Assembly (NCBI GenBank): GCA_029552125.1
Contig: JAKPEE010000116.1
Coordinates: forward strand, 1 to 50,073
Reading direction: 5' to 3'
DNA from: Bacillota bacterium
GTDB lineage: Bacteria; Bacillota; Dethiobacteria; DTU022
Length of the DNA stretch: 50,073 nucleotides
Part shown: one piece after another, positions 8,125 through 16,329 of the stretch
Layout of the letters: every line of letters begins with the position of its first letter
How positions within the stretch are numbered: position 1 is the first letter of the stretch
The notes under the pieces: model-generated
What the model was told of the DNA's origin: nothing
What the model saw: only the letters and a program-made list of their open reading frames with translations
Databases searched by the model: none
Program-made: the position numbers and the translations under genes

Positions 8125-8541
8125 TTATATTTCCCCCTTTTGCTTTAGCCCCGTGCGCATGGCAGCCTGTGCTGAAAGATTAATGGTATTGCCCTTGATA
8201 AAAAGCCCAACCAGGGGCTTGATTTGACCGGTTACCTCCACCATGGACCATGGGTTGTTTTCACCGCCACCGGGCCTGACATTAACTTCAGCCAGGGCAA
8301 CAGGGGTTGCCTGCATATAGTTTTGCACGGCAGAGAGGCAGTCTTCGCCGGCCGCTGCGGCCCTGGCTCCTTCCCGGGCGGCACTAATAACAGTCATCTG
8401 GGCGTGGAAAAGCCAGCCGAACTCAATTATTCCCAGTAGCAGCAGCACCAGGGGTAATGAAACCAGGGCAAACTCGGCCAGAGCCTGGCCCTTGGGTTCA
8501 CTTTTTATTTTTTTCAGGCAGGTCAACAGATAGTGCATCAT
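8125..8541 (-). CDS. tadE: TadE-like minor pseudopilin, separate copy
   Basis: 138 aa. A TadE-type N-terminus is present: a cytoplasmic lead ending in GQALAEFALVSLPL, then a hydrophobic helix (LVLLLLGIIEFGWLF), then an alanine-rich helix AQMTVISAAREGARAAAAGE. TadE proteins are processed by the Tad prepilin peptidase and join the pilus base or tip. The protein is clearly paralogous to the TadE at 20786-21190 along its whole length (IEFGWLF, TSAAREGARAA, PLVGLF, NLSA.A.MR are shared). It lies about 90 nt after the riboswitch-terminator cassette at 8632-8775, so c-di-GMP control is expected. Confidence 0.88.
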   Translation of the reverse strand: MMHYLLTCLKKIKSEPKGQALAEFALVSLPLVLLLLGIIEFGWLFHAQMTVISAAREGARAAAAGEDCLSAVQNYMQATPVALAEVNVRPGGGENNPWSMVEVTGQIKPLVGLFIKGNTINLSAQAAMRTGLKQKGEI

Positions 8542-8631
8542 AACCCATCTCCAGGTCTAGATTAAGAGGGCGCGTCCGCTGCGAGGTAGCTGGCTTTAGA
8601 TGGGTGGGTGAACAGGTTTTTTTGCAGAAAA

Positions 8632-8656
8632 GTCCCTCCTTTCTGAGCTGAGGGAC
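8632..8656 (-). terminator. Riboswitch-controlled terminator, copy 1
   Basis: On the minus strand GTCCCTC pairs with GAGGGAC around an 11-nt loop, followed by TTTTCTG. The distal 3 bases of its 5' arm (8654-8656) are also used by the riboswitch P1 stem, so the two structures compete. The T-run is shorter than in copy 2. Confidence 0.75.
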
Positions 8657-8775
8657 CGACAAGAGGTAGACAAAAAACCCGTTTCGGTAGCCAGGCTGTC
8701 ATAGCCGTATCTTTTACGGCCTAAGACCCTTTAGCTTTGCGCCCCTGCCTTTCGGCAGGTTTGCCTTTGTCGGTC
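8654..8775 (-). promoter_or_regulatory. c-di-GMP-I (GEMM) riboswitch, copy 1
   Basis: The minus strand carries the conserved GEMM core in order: GGCAAACC, a stem capped by a GAAA tetraloop (CTGCCGAAAGGCAG), GGGCGCAAAGC, GGGTCTTAGGCC, then ATGACAGCCTGGCTACCGAAA. Outer strands GACCGACAA (8767-8775) and TTGTCGGTC (8654-8662) form a 9-bp P1. Class members bind cyclic di-GMP. Its output is the terminator at 8632-8656 ahead of the solo tadE. Because P1 shares bases with the terminator arm, ligand binding should favour read-through (inference). Confidence 0.93.
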
Positions 8776-8874
8776 AGGTATTCTTGCTCATTTTATTTTT
8801 TACCCCGGCCCGTTTACCAGGAATCGAACCGGGCTAAACATAAACCTGTGGATGATATTCATCCAGTTACTAAA

Positions 8875-8904
8875 AGCATATAAGCAAAGCACCTTCCCTG
8901 TCAA
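8875..8904 (-). promoter_or_regulatory. Sigma-A promoter for riboswitch 1
   Basis: Minus-strand TTGACA (8899-8904), 18-bp spacer, TATGCT (8875-8880). The same hexamers with the same spacing occur at copy 2. About 100 nt of leader precede the aptamer. Confidence 0.75.
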
Positions 8905-9079
8905 CAGACTTGCACGCCTGTCTGCCCCCGTTTCCTGCCTTCATTTCTATTTTAAGGCTTATATATTTAAAAATTGGCAAGTTAAACCCTTTTTCTAGAT
9001 TTTGTTTCCCGGGCAGAAAGGGGCTGCCGGATCAGGCCGGCTTCTCCAGGGCTCCTTGCAACAGGCTCTGGTTTCTGCA

Positions 9080-11293
9080 CTAAATACTGGCGGATAGGGG
9101 ATCCAACCCGACAATATGGCGCAGGATCCGGATGGCGTCACCTACATCTACTTTTTCGTCTTCATTCACATCAGCCGCGGCAAAGCGGTTCCCGGCCAGC
9201 GTTTCCAGCCCGACCACGCTGCGCAGGACAAGGATGGCATCAGCCACATCGATTTTTCCATCGTTGTTCACATCACCGGGAATATAGCTCCCGCTTTCCA
9301 CAATGGTTACTATCCTGGCGGCGGACCAGGGTGATTCCGTGAATGGCTCTTCAGTGCAGCGGGCCTGCGCCCTGACTGCATAAATACCTGCGGCACTCCA
9401 GGAGTGTGCGGCGCTGCCGCCGTTCCATCCGGAATAGGAACCGTCGCCCCAATCGAAGCGGTACTCGACACCATGGCCCTGGAGGCAGGCGGAGCCTGCC
9501 GCAGTATAGCTGTAGGCTGTTCCGGGCAGGCCGGAGGAGGGGCCGGCGGGGGTAAAGGGGCTGACCACCAGGCAACTGTCCCCAACCGCTGTTTCCACGG
9601 CGCTGTAAGCATCAGCCAGGCCGTAGCCGTAAATAAAATCATAACCGGGGCTGCCCTTATCTGCGGCTGAATCAAGTAATATCTGGCGAATTTCGGCGGC
9701 GCTCTTTTCAGGCGCTGCCGACCAGGCCAGTGCCGCCACGGCGGCGGCGTGGGAAACCGCAGCGCTGGTGCCGTGGAAAGGGGAGGGAAAATCGCCGGCA
9801 CCGCTGATGCTGACCCCGGCAATACCGCTTAAATCAGGCTTGTTCCGGGTTTCCTGATCAGGGAAAACAACGGCGGCGGGGCCCCGCGATGAATAGGCGG
9901 CAATCGTGTCCGGGTCGCCCGCGTCCAGAGCCCCTACAGCCAGCACCCCTGGTACCGCGGGGTGGCCGAAGATAGAGCCGGCAGCGGTGATATTTTCCCG
10001 ATAGGTATGGGCACCGTAGATATATACTTTCAGCATCCGGTCAGCCCCGTTATATTTTTTAACGCAGATCCGGGCATCAAAGGCGGCGCCGCTGCTGTTG
10101 GTATACCGGATTACTTCCAGGGGGGGGTCCGCACCGGATTGTGTATTTTCGCTAGCGGCAATTGGAATAGGGGAATGCCCGGTAAAAAGGTAGATATCAT
10201 AGTCGTTGGCTGACCCGCCCCAGGGGTCGTCCCACTGCAGTACTGCCGTAAGCTGCTGCCCCGGCTCCAGCCGCACATACAGATCTTTAAAAGAAGTAGC
10301 GCCGCGGCTGAAATCGTGCCAGTCATCTTCTTCACCGCTGTCCCGGTAAAACATGCCCTGGTAGTGGCTTTGGGCGGCATTGCCGGCAGCGGAAAGGTAA
10401 AGGATATCTTGTTGTTCAATGACTGAAGCAATATGCTGCGCCACAATCCCGTCTTCGAAAAAGGGTTCTTCCACCCAGCAGACGTCGTCGACAATAATCC
10501 GGCAGCCTGCTGCCACCAGGGCGTCCACGGCGTCGTTAAAGGCCAGAATATTTCCGCCGTGGTCATGAAAATATAAATCGGCTGCGGGGGCCAGGTCATG
10601 GATTATCTCCAGCATGGCCGTGCCCTCGTCGCCGCCGATGTTGTTGCTTAAAATATTCAGGCCGGCCGGTAGATCGCCGCTATCGCGGGAACTTTCCCAG
10701 TTGTCCACGCCACCGGAGATGACCCCGATTTTTATGCCGGAGCCGTTTACGCCAAAGGTGCTGCGGGCCAGGTTGGCCCAGTGCAGGGCATCCCCGGCGC
10801 TGGTTACAGAGCCGGCCCGGGTCAGCGGCGGCAGCACGGCGCGCACCGCCTGTACTTCCTTCCGGGACGCCAGCTCTTCCAGCCTGTCCAGGTAGATTCG
10901 GGCCGCAACGACACCGGAGCTTTCATCCCGGTTGTCCACTTTCCAGGCATAGTCATCAATGATGTTTAAGGCCGTATTATCCTTGAGAAAAATGTAAACG
11001 CTGGCTGTCTCCCGGGGGGGAGGCTCTGCCCCGTCACTTAAGTCTTTGATCTGCAGCGGCGCGATCTTTTTCCCCTGCAATAAACCCTGCAGGATGCTGT
11101 CCATTTTGCGGTAAGCTTGAGGCAGCTTTTCTTTATCCGGCCCCGGCAGCATTTTTTCAGCAACGGGTAAATGATCAAGCTCCAGTTCATTTCCTGTGCC
11201 GGCAATAACAGAACCGGCCAGGAGGAACAGGATTGATACCAGTAAAATCCATACCGGCAGCAGGCTCAAGCGCAATCTCTTGTTTCTGTGCAT
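9080..11293 (-). CDS. Secreted subtilase/S53-like protease with PKD-like and dockerin domains
   Basis: 737 aa. Signal peptide at residues 1-31. Peptidase domain about 180-570: IGVISGGVDNWE (Asp197), GDEGTAMLEIIHD (Glu223 where ordinary subtilases have His), SAAGN (Asn305) and FHGTSAAVSH (Ser510). A Glu/Asp/Ser set is typical of the S53-like branch of this fold. It is followed by a PKD-like domain (EYRFDWGDGSYSGWNGG) and a C-terminal pair of calcium-binding dockerin repeats: GDVNNDGKIDVADAILVLR and ADVNEDEKVDVGDAIRILR. It is the last gene of the Tad cluster, 183 nt after the DUF192 gene, so a role in maturing or shedding surface proteins is possible. Cohesin partners are not in the window. Confidence 0.88.
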   Translation of the reverse strand: MHRNKRLRLSLLPVWILLVSILFLLAGSVIAGTGNELELDHLPVAEKMLPGPDKEKLPQAYRKMDSILQGLLQGKKIAPLQIKDLSDGAEPPPRETASVYIFLKDNTALNIIDDYAWKVDNRDESSGVVAARIYLDRLEELASRKEVQAVRAVLPPLTRAGSVTSAGDALHWANLARSTFGVNGSGIKIGVISGGVDNWESSRDSGDLPAGLNILSNNIGGDEGTAMLEIIHDLAPAADLYFHDHGGNILAFNDAVDALVAAGCRIIVDDVCWVEEPFFEDGIVAQHIASVIEQQDILYLSAAGNAAQSHYQGMFYRDSGEEDDWHDFSRGATSFKDLYVRLEPGQQLTAVLQWDDPWGGSANDYDIYLFTGHSPIPIAASENTQSGADPPLEVIRYTNSSGAAFDARICVKKYNGADRMLKVYIYGAHTYRENITAAGSIFGHPAVPGVLAVGALDAGDPDTIAAYSSRGPAAVVFPDQETRNKPDLSGIAGVSISGAGDFPSPFHGTSAAVSHAAAVAALAWSAAPEKSAAEIRQILLDSAADKGSPGYDFIYGYGLADAYSAVETAVGDSCLVVSPFTPAGPSSGLPGTAYSYTAAGSACLQGHGVEYRFDWGDGSYSGWNGGSAAHSWSAAGIYAVRAQARCTEEPFTESPWSAARIVTIVESGSYIPGDVNNDGKIDVADAILVLRSVVGLETLAGNRFAAADVNEDEKVDVGDAIRILRHIVGLDPLSASI

Positions 11294-11440
11294 TCGATCT
11301 CCTCCCGGGCGGGACAGGGCAGCGGGATGGCCGTTCCTGTCCCCAATTATTAACGGCTCTAAAAAAAGAAGGCTTTTTTACATACCCCCATGTCCCTGCA
11401 ATTCGGGGCAACTGAAAGCATGATCAAATTCATTTCCATA

Positions 11441-11471
11441 CTGAATACTGAATACTCAATACTCAATACTG
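11441..11471. repeat. Heptamer tandem repeat
   Basis: Four full units of CTGAATA/CTCAATA plus a partial one, between the DUF192 and protease genes. Short, AT-rich and of unknown significance; repeat-number slippage is possible. Confidence 0.75.
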
Positions 11472-11476
11472 TTTTT

Positions 11477-11845
11477 TCAGCGGAGCAATGGCGGCTCCAG
11501 CGTCACCGCGTCTCCTTCCATAGTGCCTGTCTGGGCAAATGTCCCCGCAGGGGCTTCAAGGACATAGGCGGCTTCTTTGATGACCGGACTGAATCGGCAG
11601 GGCGGCATGCGGTGGATGAGGCGGCAGAGTCTGCCCTGAGGATCCACAAAACCCACATCAATGGGGAATCTCATGCCGCAGGTATGGACCGACCGGCAGG
11701 GCACAAGCAGCAGCCCCTGGCCGGAAGGCAGCGCATTAGTGCCTAAAAGCCCTTTCAGGCGGCTGCCGAAACGATCGGCCACCCGCGCCTCCTTTAATAG
11801 CACCGTTTGCCTGGTTGCGTTGATCACTTTCACCGTTTGGAACAT
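11477..11845 (-). CDS. DUF192 family protein
   Basis: 122 aa. It matches DUF192: ARVADRFGSRLKGLLGTNAL at about residues 20-40, then LLLVPCRSVHTCGMRFPIDV, then VLEAPAGTFAQTGTMEGD. The C..VHT.GM.FPID core is the family signature. Function is unknown, though such genes are frequently found next to Flp/Tad clusters in Gram-positive bacteria. It lacks the signal peptide seen in many relatives. It starts 4 nt after the VWA gene ends, so it is co-transcribed. Confidence 0.88.
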   Translation of the reverse strand: MFQTVKVINATRQTVLLKEARVADRFGSRLKGLLGTNALPSGQGLLLVPCRSVHTCGMRFPIDVGFVDPQGRLCRLIHRMPPCRFSPVIKEAAYVLEAPAGTFAQTGTMEGDAVTLEPPLLR

Positions 11846-11849
11846 AAAC

Positions 11850-14402
11850 TTACATCTTCCCTTCCAGGATGTTGACGCCGCGGTGTTCCTGTTCCGGCGC
11901 TTTTAACCGGGGCTCCTCGTAACGGAAGGTGAAGCCTCCTGATTGAAAAATCATCCCGTGCTCCAGCTCCAGGCAGGTAAACACCTGGCCGTCTTTTTCC
12001 ACGATGCCGGGAGGGGTGGCCCGCAGTATTTTCCTAACCGGCGTCCCCTTTTTCAGCAGTGCCTGCCACCCTTTGAGGAAACGGGGCAGGCGTCCTGCCG
12101 GCTGCACGGTGATGATCAGTGAGTAAGCATACTCGCTGCCGGGGATGAAGAAGTCTCCCTTGTTTTCCGGGTCAAAAGAAATAACCGCCGTATTTTTCCG
12201 GAGCCGGGAGAGGGCCAGTTTTTCTTCCGGGGGTGGGGTGGCGTCAGTGGCGTTATCGCGGTAATAATGCAGCTGGCCCGGCCTCTCCCCCGGGTAAACC
12301 AGAAGGTAGTAGAGCAGCAGGCCGCCCCCGAAAAGCATCAGGACGCAGAAGAAGATGCCTTTAAGGAACAGGGTAGCAGGGCCCGGCGCGGTGAAGCGAT
12401 AGAGCAGGTAGCCGGTAGGGGTTAATATTTCCACGGCCCGGTTGAGCTCCGCCGCCTCCACCACTGTCAGGGGGTGGGCGGCTTCCAGGCGAAGTGGCAG
12501 CGCATGGGTGCCCAATGCAGCGGAGGGGCTTACCTCTATTTTTAGCGCAGCGGTTATGGCCTGGCCAGGTTTGAGCGTAAACCCGGTTTCCGGGGTGCTG
12601 AGAGCGCCGCCGGGGGGCAGGTAAATTTTGAGTGTCTCCTCAAAGGGTGAGCAGTTTTTCACCGTTAAGGGAAGTATGAGGCTGCGGCCCGGCGCCGCGC
12701 AGAGCCTTCCCCGGCCCGGTGTCACGATAATTCTGCCGGCCCGGTGCACGGCAACAGGACCCAGGTTCTTTTCCAGTAAAAAATCTTCGCCGCGGTAGCG
12801 CCCTACCGCCTGCAGGATCGCTGTAGCCTCTCCTTCCAGATTAAGGGTAAAGCGGTTGGACCAGAAGCCGTCCCGAGGCGTATCTTTAAGCTGCCCGGAA
12901 GCGCCGCCTTCGAGCAGGGGCACGGTCACCCGCGTACCGCCGCCGTAGTCAAGCACAAAATTATAGTAGTTCATTTCCAGCTCCCCTCCGCCGCTGATGC
13001 GGTGGCTTCCTAAAAATAGTGAAGCCTCCGGGGCCAGGGCTTCGCCCAGGCGGTAGCTGTTTTTCAGTTGAAATTCGGCTTCCGGGCGGGGCAGGGATCT
13101 TACATATACCTGTGCAGAAGCCCGGGCTGCTGTTTTACCGTCACAGGCTACCGTGACCAGGATTTCATAAACCCCGGGCCGGTCAGTGAAGTTATAAGAA
13201 CCGGTATAGATATTGCCGTCTTTTTGAAGGGAAACCTGTTGGGGGCGTTCCAGTTCAGGGCCGGTGACCTGCAGGAGCACTTCAGGGGATCGTCCGGAGT
13301 GAGAATCCAGCCCGCTTAAGTGCACCTCCAGGGGGATTTCTTCCCCCGCGGGAATAATCGCCCCGGAAGAGGGCTGCAGGATCCAGGCTTTGAGCGGGTT
13401 GTCGGCGCTGCCCAGGATTTTAAAGACGCCGCTGCCGGAAATAGTCGCCTCCCACTGTCCCTGCATTGCCTCTCCAGGCTCGTGGAAGAGGATCATGGCA
13501 TAATCGCGGCCGCGGATAATGGAGGGGTTGTCGCCTCTGCTTTGCACTCCCGGCGGCGGTTTTAAGGAAAGGTCAAAGCCGCCTCCAGCCTGGTTTTCAA
13601 TGACCAGGTTTACCTGGAGCGCCTCCGGCTCCACACGAAAGGCAAATGTTTGGGCGTCTCCCTCCAGGGTTGCCTGCCGGTCAATCAGGCGCTGCCTGTT
13701 TTTTAATGTTTCCAGCAGCTCGAAAAAGGAGGCCAGCAGTTTTTGCGGCGTGTCCAGGAGATAGTGACCGCCCCGGGTCAGCAGGGATATTTTTTCAATA
13801 ATCGCGGGACCGATCTCGTCGCTGAAGGCGATTGTATAAACCGGCAGGCCGGCAGCAGTAAAGCGGTTGACCGTTTCCCACATGATCTCCAGGTAAGCCT
13901 GCCTGTAGTGCGGGTCGCTGCGGTAGAGTTCGTCCGGAAGGGGATCCCCGTCGGTTAAGAAAACCACCACCGGGCGAAGTTCTTCTTTGTTTACCGCCGC
14001 CAGTTCATCAAAAGCGGCCTGCAGTGCCGCCGTATAATCGGTATAGCCCCCCGGATCCAGCCGGGAAGCCAGGGCGGCTTTGAACTGCGCTTTGCTGGCG
14101 GCGCCGCCCAGTTGTTGCAGGGGTACAACCCGGTGAACCTTCTGATCAAAGGTGATTATGGCCAGGCGGTCCAGGGGGCCCAGCAGGTCAATGAACATGT
14201 CGGCGGCGGTTTCCCGCAGCCGGCCCGGATCGGTATAGCTCATGCTGGCCGAAGTATCGATAACCAGGGCGATGGCCAGGTTTTCCATGGCCCGGTCCCC
14301 ATAAGCATTGCTGCTTGCGGAATGGGCGACAGCGGCCGTGGTGGCAGCCGCCAGTAGCAGTAGCAGGGCTGTATAGCGTCTGAAATGTTTGGGCAAGATC
14401 AC
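11850..14402 (-). CDS. Large von Willebrand factor A domain surface protein of the Tad cluster
   Basis: 850 aa, GTG start with AAGGGGTG upstream. Signal peptide at residues 1-29. VWA domain at about 40-230 with a complete MIDAS: IDTSASMSYTD (DxSxS), a conserved Thr (GGYTDYTAAL) and FLTDGDPLP. Several Ig-like beta domains follow (about 250-640), then a single transmembrane helix near residue 690 (FFCVLMLFGGGLLLYYLLVY) and a cytoplasmic tail of about 130 residues. The MIDAS binds a divalent metal and usually a protein ligand. It lies 8 nt after tadC, in the same operon. It may be an adhesive or assembly component; the outside-facing part and cytoplasmic tail are inferred from topology. Confidence 0.85.
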   Translation of the reverse strand: MILPKHFRRYTALLLLLAAATTAAVAHSASSNAYGDRAMENLAIALVIDTSASMSYTDPGRLRETAADMFIDLLGPLDRLAIITFDQKVHRVVPLQQLGGAASKAQFKAALASRLDPGGYTDYTAALQAAFDELAAVNKEELRPVVVFLTDGDPLPDELYRSDPHYRQAYLEIMWETVNRFTAAGLPVYTIAFSDEIGPAIIEKISLLTRGGHYLLDTPQKLLASFFELLETLKNRQRLIDRQATLEGDAQTFAFRVEPEALQVNLVIENQAGGGFDLSLKPPPGVQSRGDNPSIIRGRDYAMILFHEPGEAMQGQWEATISGSGVFKILGSADNPLKAWILQPSSGAIIPAGEEIPLEVHLSGLDSHSGRSPEVLLQVTGPELERPQQVSLQKDGNIYTGSYNFTDRPGVYEILVTVACDGKTAARASAQVYVRSLPRPEAEFQLKNSYRLGEALAPEASLFLGSHRISGGGELEMNYYNFVLDYGGGTRVTVPLLEGGASGQLKDTPRDGFWSNRFTLNLEGEATAILQAVGRYRGEDFLLEKNLGPVAVHRAGRIIVTPGRGRLCAAPGRSLILPLTVKNCSPFEETLKIYLPPGGALSTPETGFTLKPGQAITAALKIEVSPSAALGTHALPLRLEAAHPLTVVEAAELNRAVEILTPTGYLLYRFTAPGPATLFLKGIFFCVLMLFGGGLLLYYLLVYPGERPGQLHYYRDNATDATPPPEEKLALSRLRKNTAVISFDPENKGDFFIPGSEYAYSLIITVQPAGRLPRFLKGWQALLKKGTPVRKILRATPPGIVEKDGQVFTCLELEHGMIFQSGGFTFRYEEPRLKAPEQEHRGVNILEGKM

Positions 14403-14409
14403 GCACCCC

Positions 14410-15339
14410 TTAAAAATATGAGCGGAAAATCTCCATCAGCTTAATCGCTGTGGGGCCCAGAAGAACCACAAACAGCGCCGGAAAGATTAAAAAAACCATG
14501 GGGAACAACATTTTAATGGGCGCCTGCATGGCCGCCTGCTCCACCCGCTGCCTGCGCTTTTGGCGAATGGCTCCCGCCTGGACGCGCAGCGTCCTGGCCA
14601 GGTTGGTGCCGAGGCGCTCTGACTGGATAATGGCGCTGACAACGGTGCTTAAATCGCTCACGCCGGTGCGCCTGACCAGGCTGCGCAGCGCCTCTTCCCG
14701 GATTTTACCGAGGCGGATCTCTTCCAGCATGCGCGAGATTTCGTCGCTTAAGATACCGGTTTTTTGTTCAGCGACACGCTTTAACGACATATCGAAGCTC
14801 AAACCCGCTTCCACGCTGACCAGCAGCAAATCCAGCATATCGGGCAGCTCTTTCTGGATCAGGGACTGGCGTTTTTTGATCTTTGCATTCAGCGTCAACG
14901 CCGGAAGAGCGTACCCTAGTGCGGCCACCAGCAGCGCGGTCAGAATAGCTCTCGCTCCGCCCATGCTGAAGAAAACCGCCAGGGTCACGCCCCCGCCCAG
15001 GAAAAGAACCCCGGCCAGCAGTTGCAGCATGATCAAGTTGCCGGCGTTGAGGTTGGCCGGGCTCCCGGCATGGATCAGCTTCAGCTCGTTTTTCTGCAAA
15101 ATTTCCCTTGGCGTAAGCCTGACCAGGGCGCCGCCCGCGGCGGCCAGGGCTGGCCTCACTACCCGGGCCAGAAAGGGCTGCTGCAGTTCATCATCCTTTT
15201 CGCCTGCCGGCGGCCCCATCTGCCGGATCTGTTCCAGGCGGCTTTGCACAAAGAGCTTTCCTCTCCGGAGGAATCGGATGAACAGGCCGGCCAACAGGGT
15301 GGAAGTTATAAATACCAGCATATGGATCAGCCAGAACAT
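14410..15339 (-). CDS. tadC: TadC inner-membrane platform protein
   Basis: 309 aa, type II secretion F (GspF) domain. Hydrophobic segments at the N-terminus, around residues 105-150 and at the C-terminus (FPMVFLIFPALFVVLLGPTAI). The GspF core reads LPDMLDLLLVSVEAGLSFDMSL, continuing EISRMLEEIRLGK. Together with TadB it forms the membrane platform that couples the CpaF ATPase to pilin assembly. It starts 15 nt after tadB ends. Confidence 0.92.
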   Translation of the reverse strand: MFWLIHMLVFITSTLLAGLFIRFLRRGKLFVQSRLEQIRQMGPPAGEKDDELQQPFLARVVRPALAAAGGALVRLTPREILQKNELKLIHAGSPANLNAGNLIMLQLLAGVLFLGGGVTLAVFFSMGGARAILTALLVAALGYALPALTLNAKIKKRQSLIQKELPDMLDLLLVSVEAGLSFDMSLKRVAEQKTGILSDEISRMLEEIRLGKIREEALRSLVRRTGVSDLSTVVSAIIQSERLGTNLARTLRVQAGAIRQKRRQRVEQAAMQAPIKMLFPMVFLIFPALFVVLLGPTAIKLMEIFRSYF

Positions 15340-15353
15340 GATTGACTCCTTTT

Positions 15354-16325
15354 CTAGACCTCAATGTTTATTATTCGGCGCAAGACCAGGATCCCCAGGA
15401 TTTGGAAGAAAACAGCCGCGCCAAACATGAACAACCCCAGCGGCTCGGTGAATAATAAGGACATATAGCCCGGGTTTATGGCGAAAATGAAAGCCATCAC
15501 CCCCGGCGGCAGCAGGCTGATGATCAGGGCGGTTATACGGCCCTGGGTAGTGAGGGTTTTAATCTCGCCCTTGATCCGGATCCGTTCCCGCACGGTATGA
15601 GCCACGTTATCTAAGATTTCAGCCAGGTTGCCTCCCACCTGCCTCTGGATCAGCAGGGCGGTGACCACCATCTCCAGGTCGTCGCTGTCGGTGCTGTCGG
15701 AAAGCTCCTGCAAGGCTTCGCCCATGGGCTTGCCCAGCTGGTTTTTGCGGATGACCCGGTTGAATTCTTCCGCTATGGGCGGGCCCATCTCCTGGATCAG
15801 CACACCCAGGGCCTGGGTAAAACTGAAACCGGCCCGCAGCCCGTTGGTGATGATATCCAGGGCGTCGGGAAGCTGCTGGTTGAGCAGCTCCGTGCGCCGC
15901 CGCCTGCGGCGGTTGACAGTGTAGAACGGGAGGTAGAAGGCGGCGGCGCCGCAGATAGCGCCAAAGAGCAGGGATTCCGTCATCAGCCAGCACAAAAACA
16001 GGGCCCCCAGCGCGCAGACAAAAGCGAGTCCGGTCAGCTCTTCAGCTTTAATGGGCAGCCGGGCCCGGGCCAGTTTATCCTGGAGGCGATCAAGGGTGGA
16101 CCTTCCGGAAATGACCCGGCCGATACCGCCCAGAAGGCGGTAAGTGCCGGCCCTGATCGACCTGGAGGACTCGTCCTCCGGGGAAGGGACTGCACCGGGC
16201 TCGACCTGGCCGGCCAGGCGATCCCTGATTATTTTGCGGCTGTAGAAGAGACGATCGTAAAGCGCCGCCGCCAGGCAGGTTACCGTCAGGAAGGTGCCGC
16301 TTAAAACGACAAGGTGTAAAAACAT
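15354..16325 (-). CDS. tadB: TadB inner-membrane platform protein
   Basis: 323 aa. N-terminal membrane anchor, linker, paired helices around residues 105-140 (FVCALGALFLCWLMTESLLFG), GspF domain with LPDALDIITNGLRAGFSFTQ, and a final hydrophobic pair (LIISLLPPGVMAFIFAINPGY). Partner of TadC in the assembly platform. It follows cpaF by 5 nt, supporting a single operon. Confidence 0.92.
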   Translation of the reverse strand: MFLHLVVLSGTFLTVTCLAAALYDRLFYSRKIIRDRLAGQVEPGAVPSPEDESSRSIRAGTYRLLGGIGRVISGRSTLDRLQDKLARARLPIKAEELTGLAFVCALGALFLCWLMTESLLFGAICGAAAFYLPFYTVNRRRRRRTELLNQQLPDALDIITNGLRAGFSFTQALGVLIQEMGPPIAEEFNRVIRKNQLGKPMGEALQELSDSTDSDDLEMVVTALLIQRQVGGNLAEILDNVAHTVRERIRIKGEIKTLTTQGRITALIISLLPPGVMAFIFAINPGYMSLLFTEPLGLFMFGAAVFFQILGILVLRRIINIEV

Positions 16326-16329
16326 GTCT

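Larger units (their letters stand above)
8630..8992 (-). repeat. Dispersed direct repeat, copy 1 (promoter-riboswitch-terminator cassette)
   Basis: About 360 bp closely similar, in the same orientation, to 22561-22925. The similarity covers the terminator, the aptamer, the leader, the promoter and about 90 bp upstream of the promoter, ending around the shared TTGGCAAGT.(T)AACCCTTT motif. The genes that follow differ: solo tadE here, Flp pilin there. Confidence 0.85.

Noticed and set aside
9404..9822. Open frames on both strands within the protease gene
   Set aside because: They lie inside the protease domain region and lack starts and homology.
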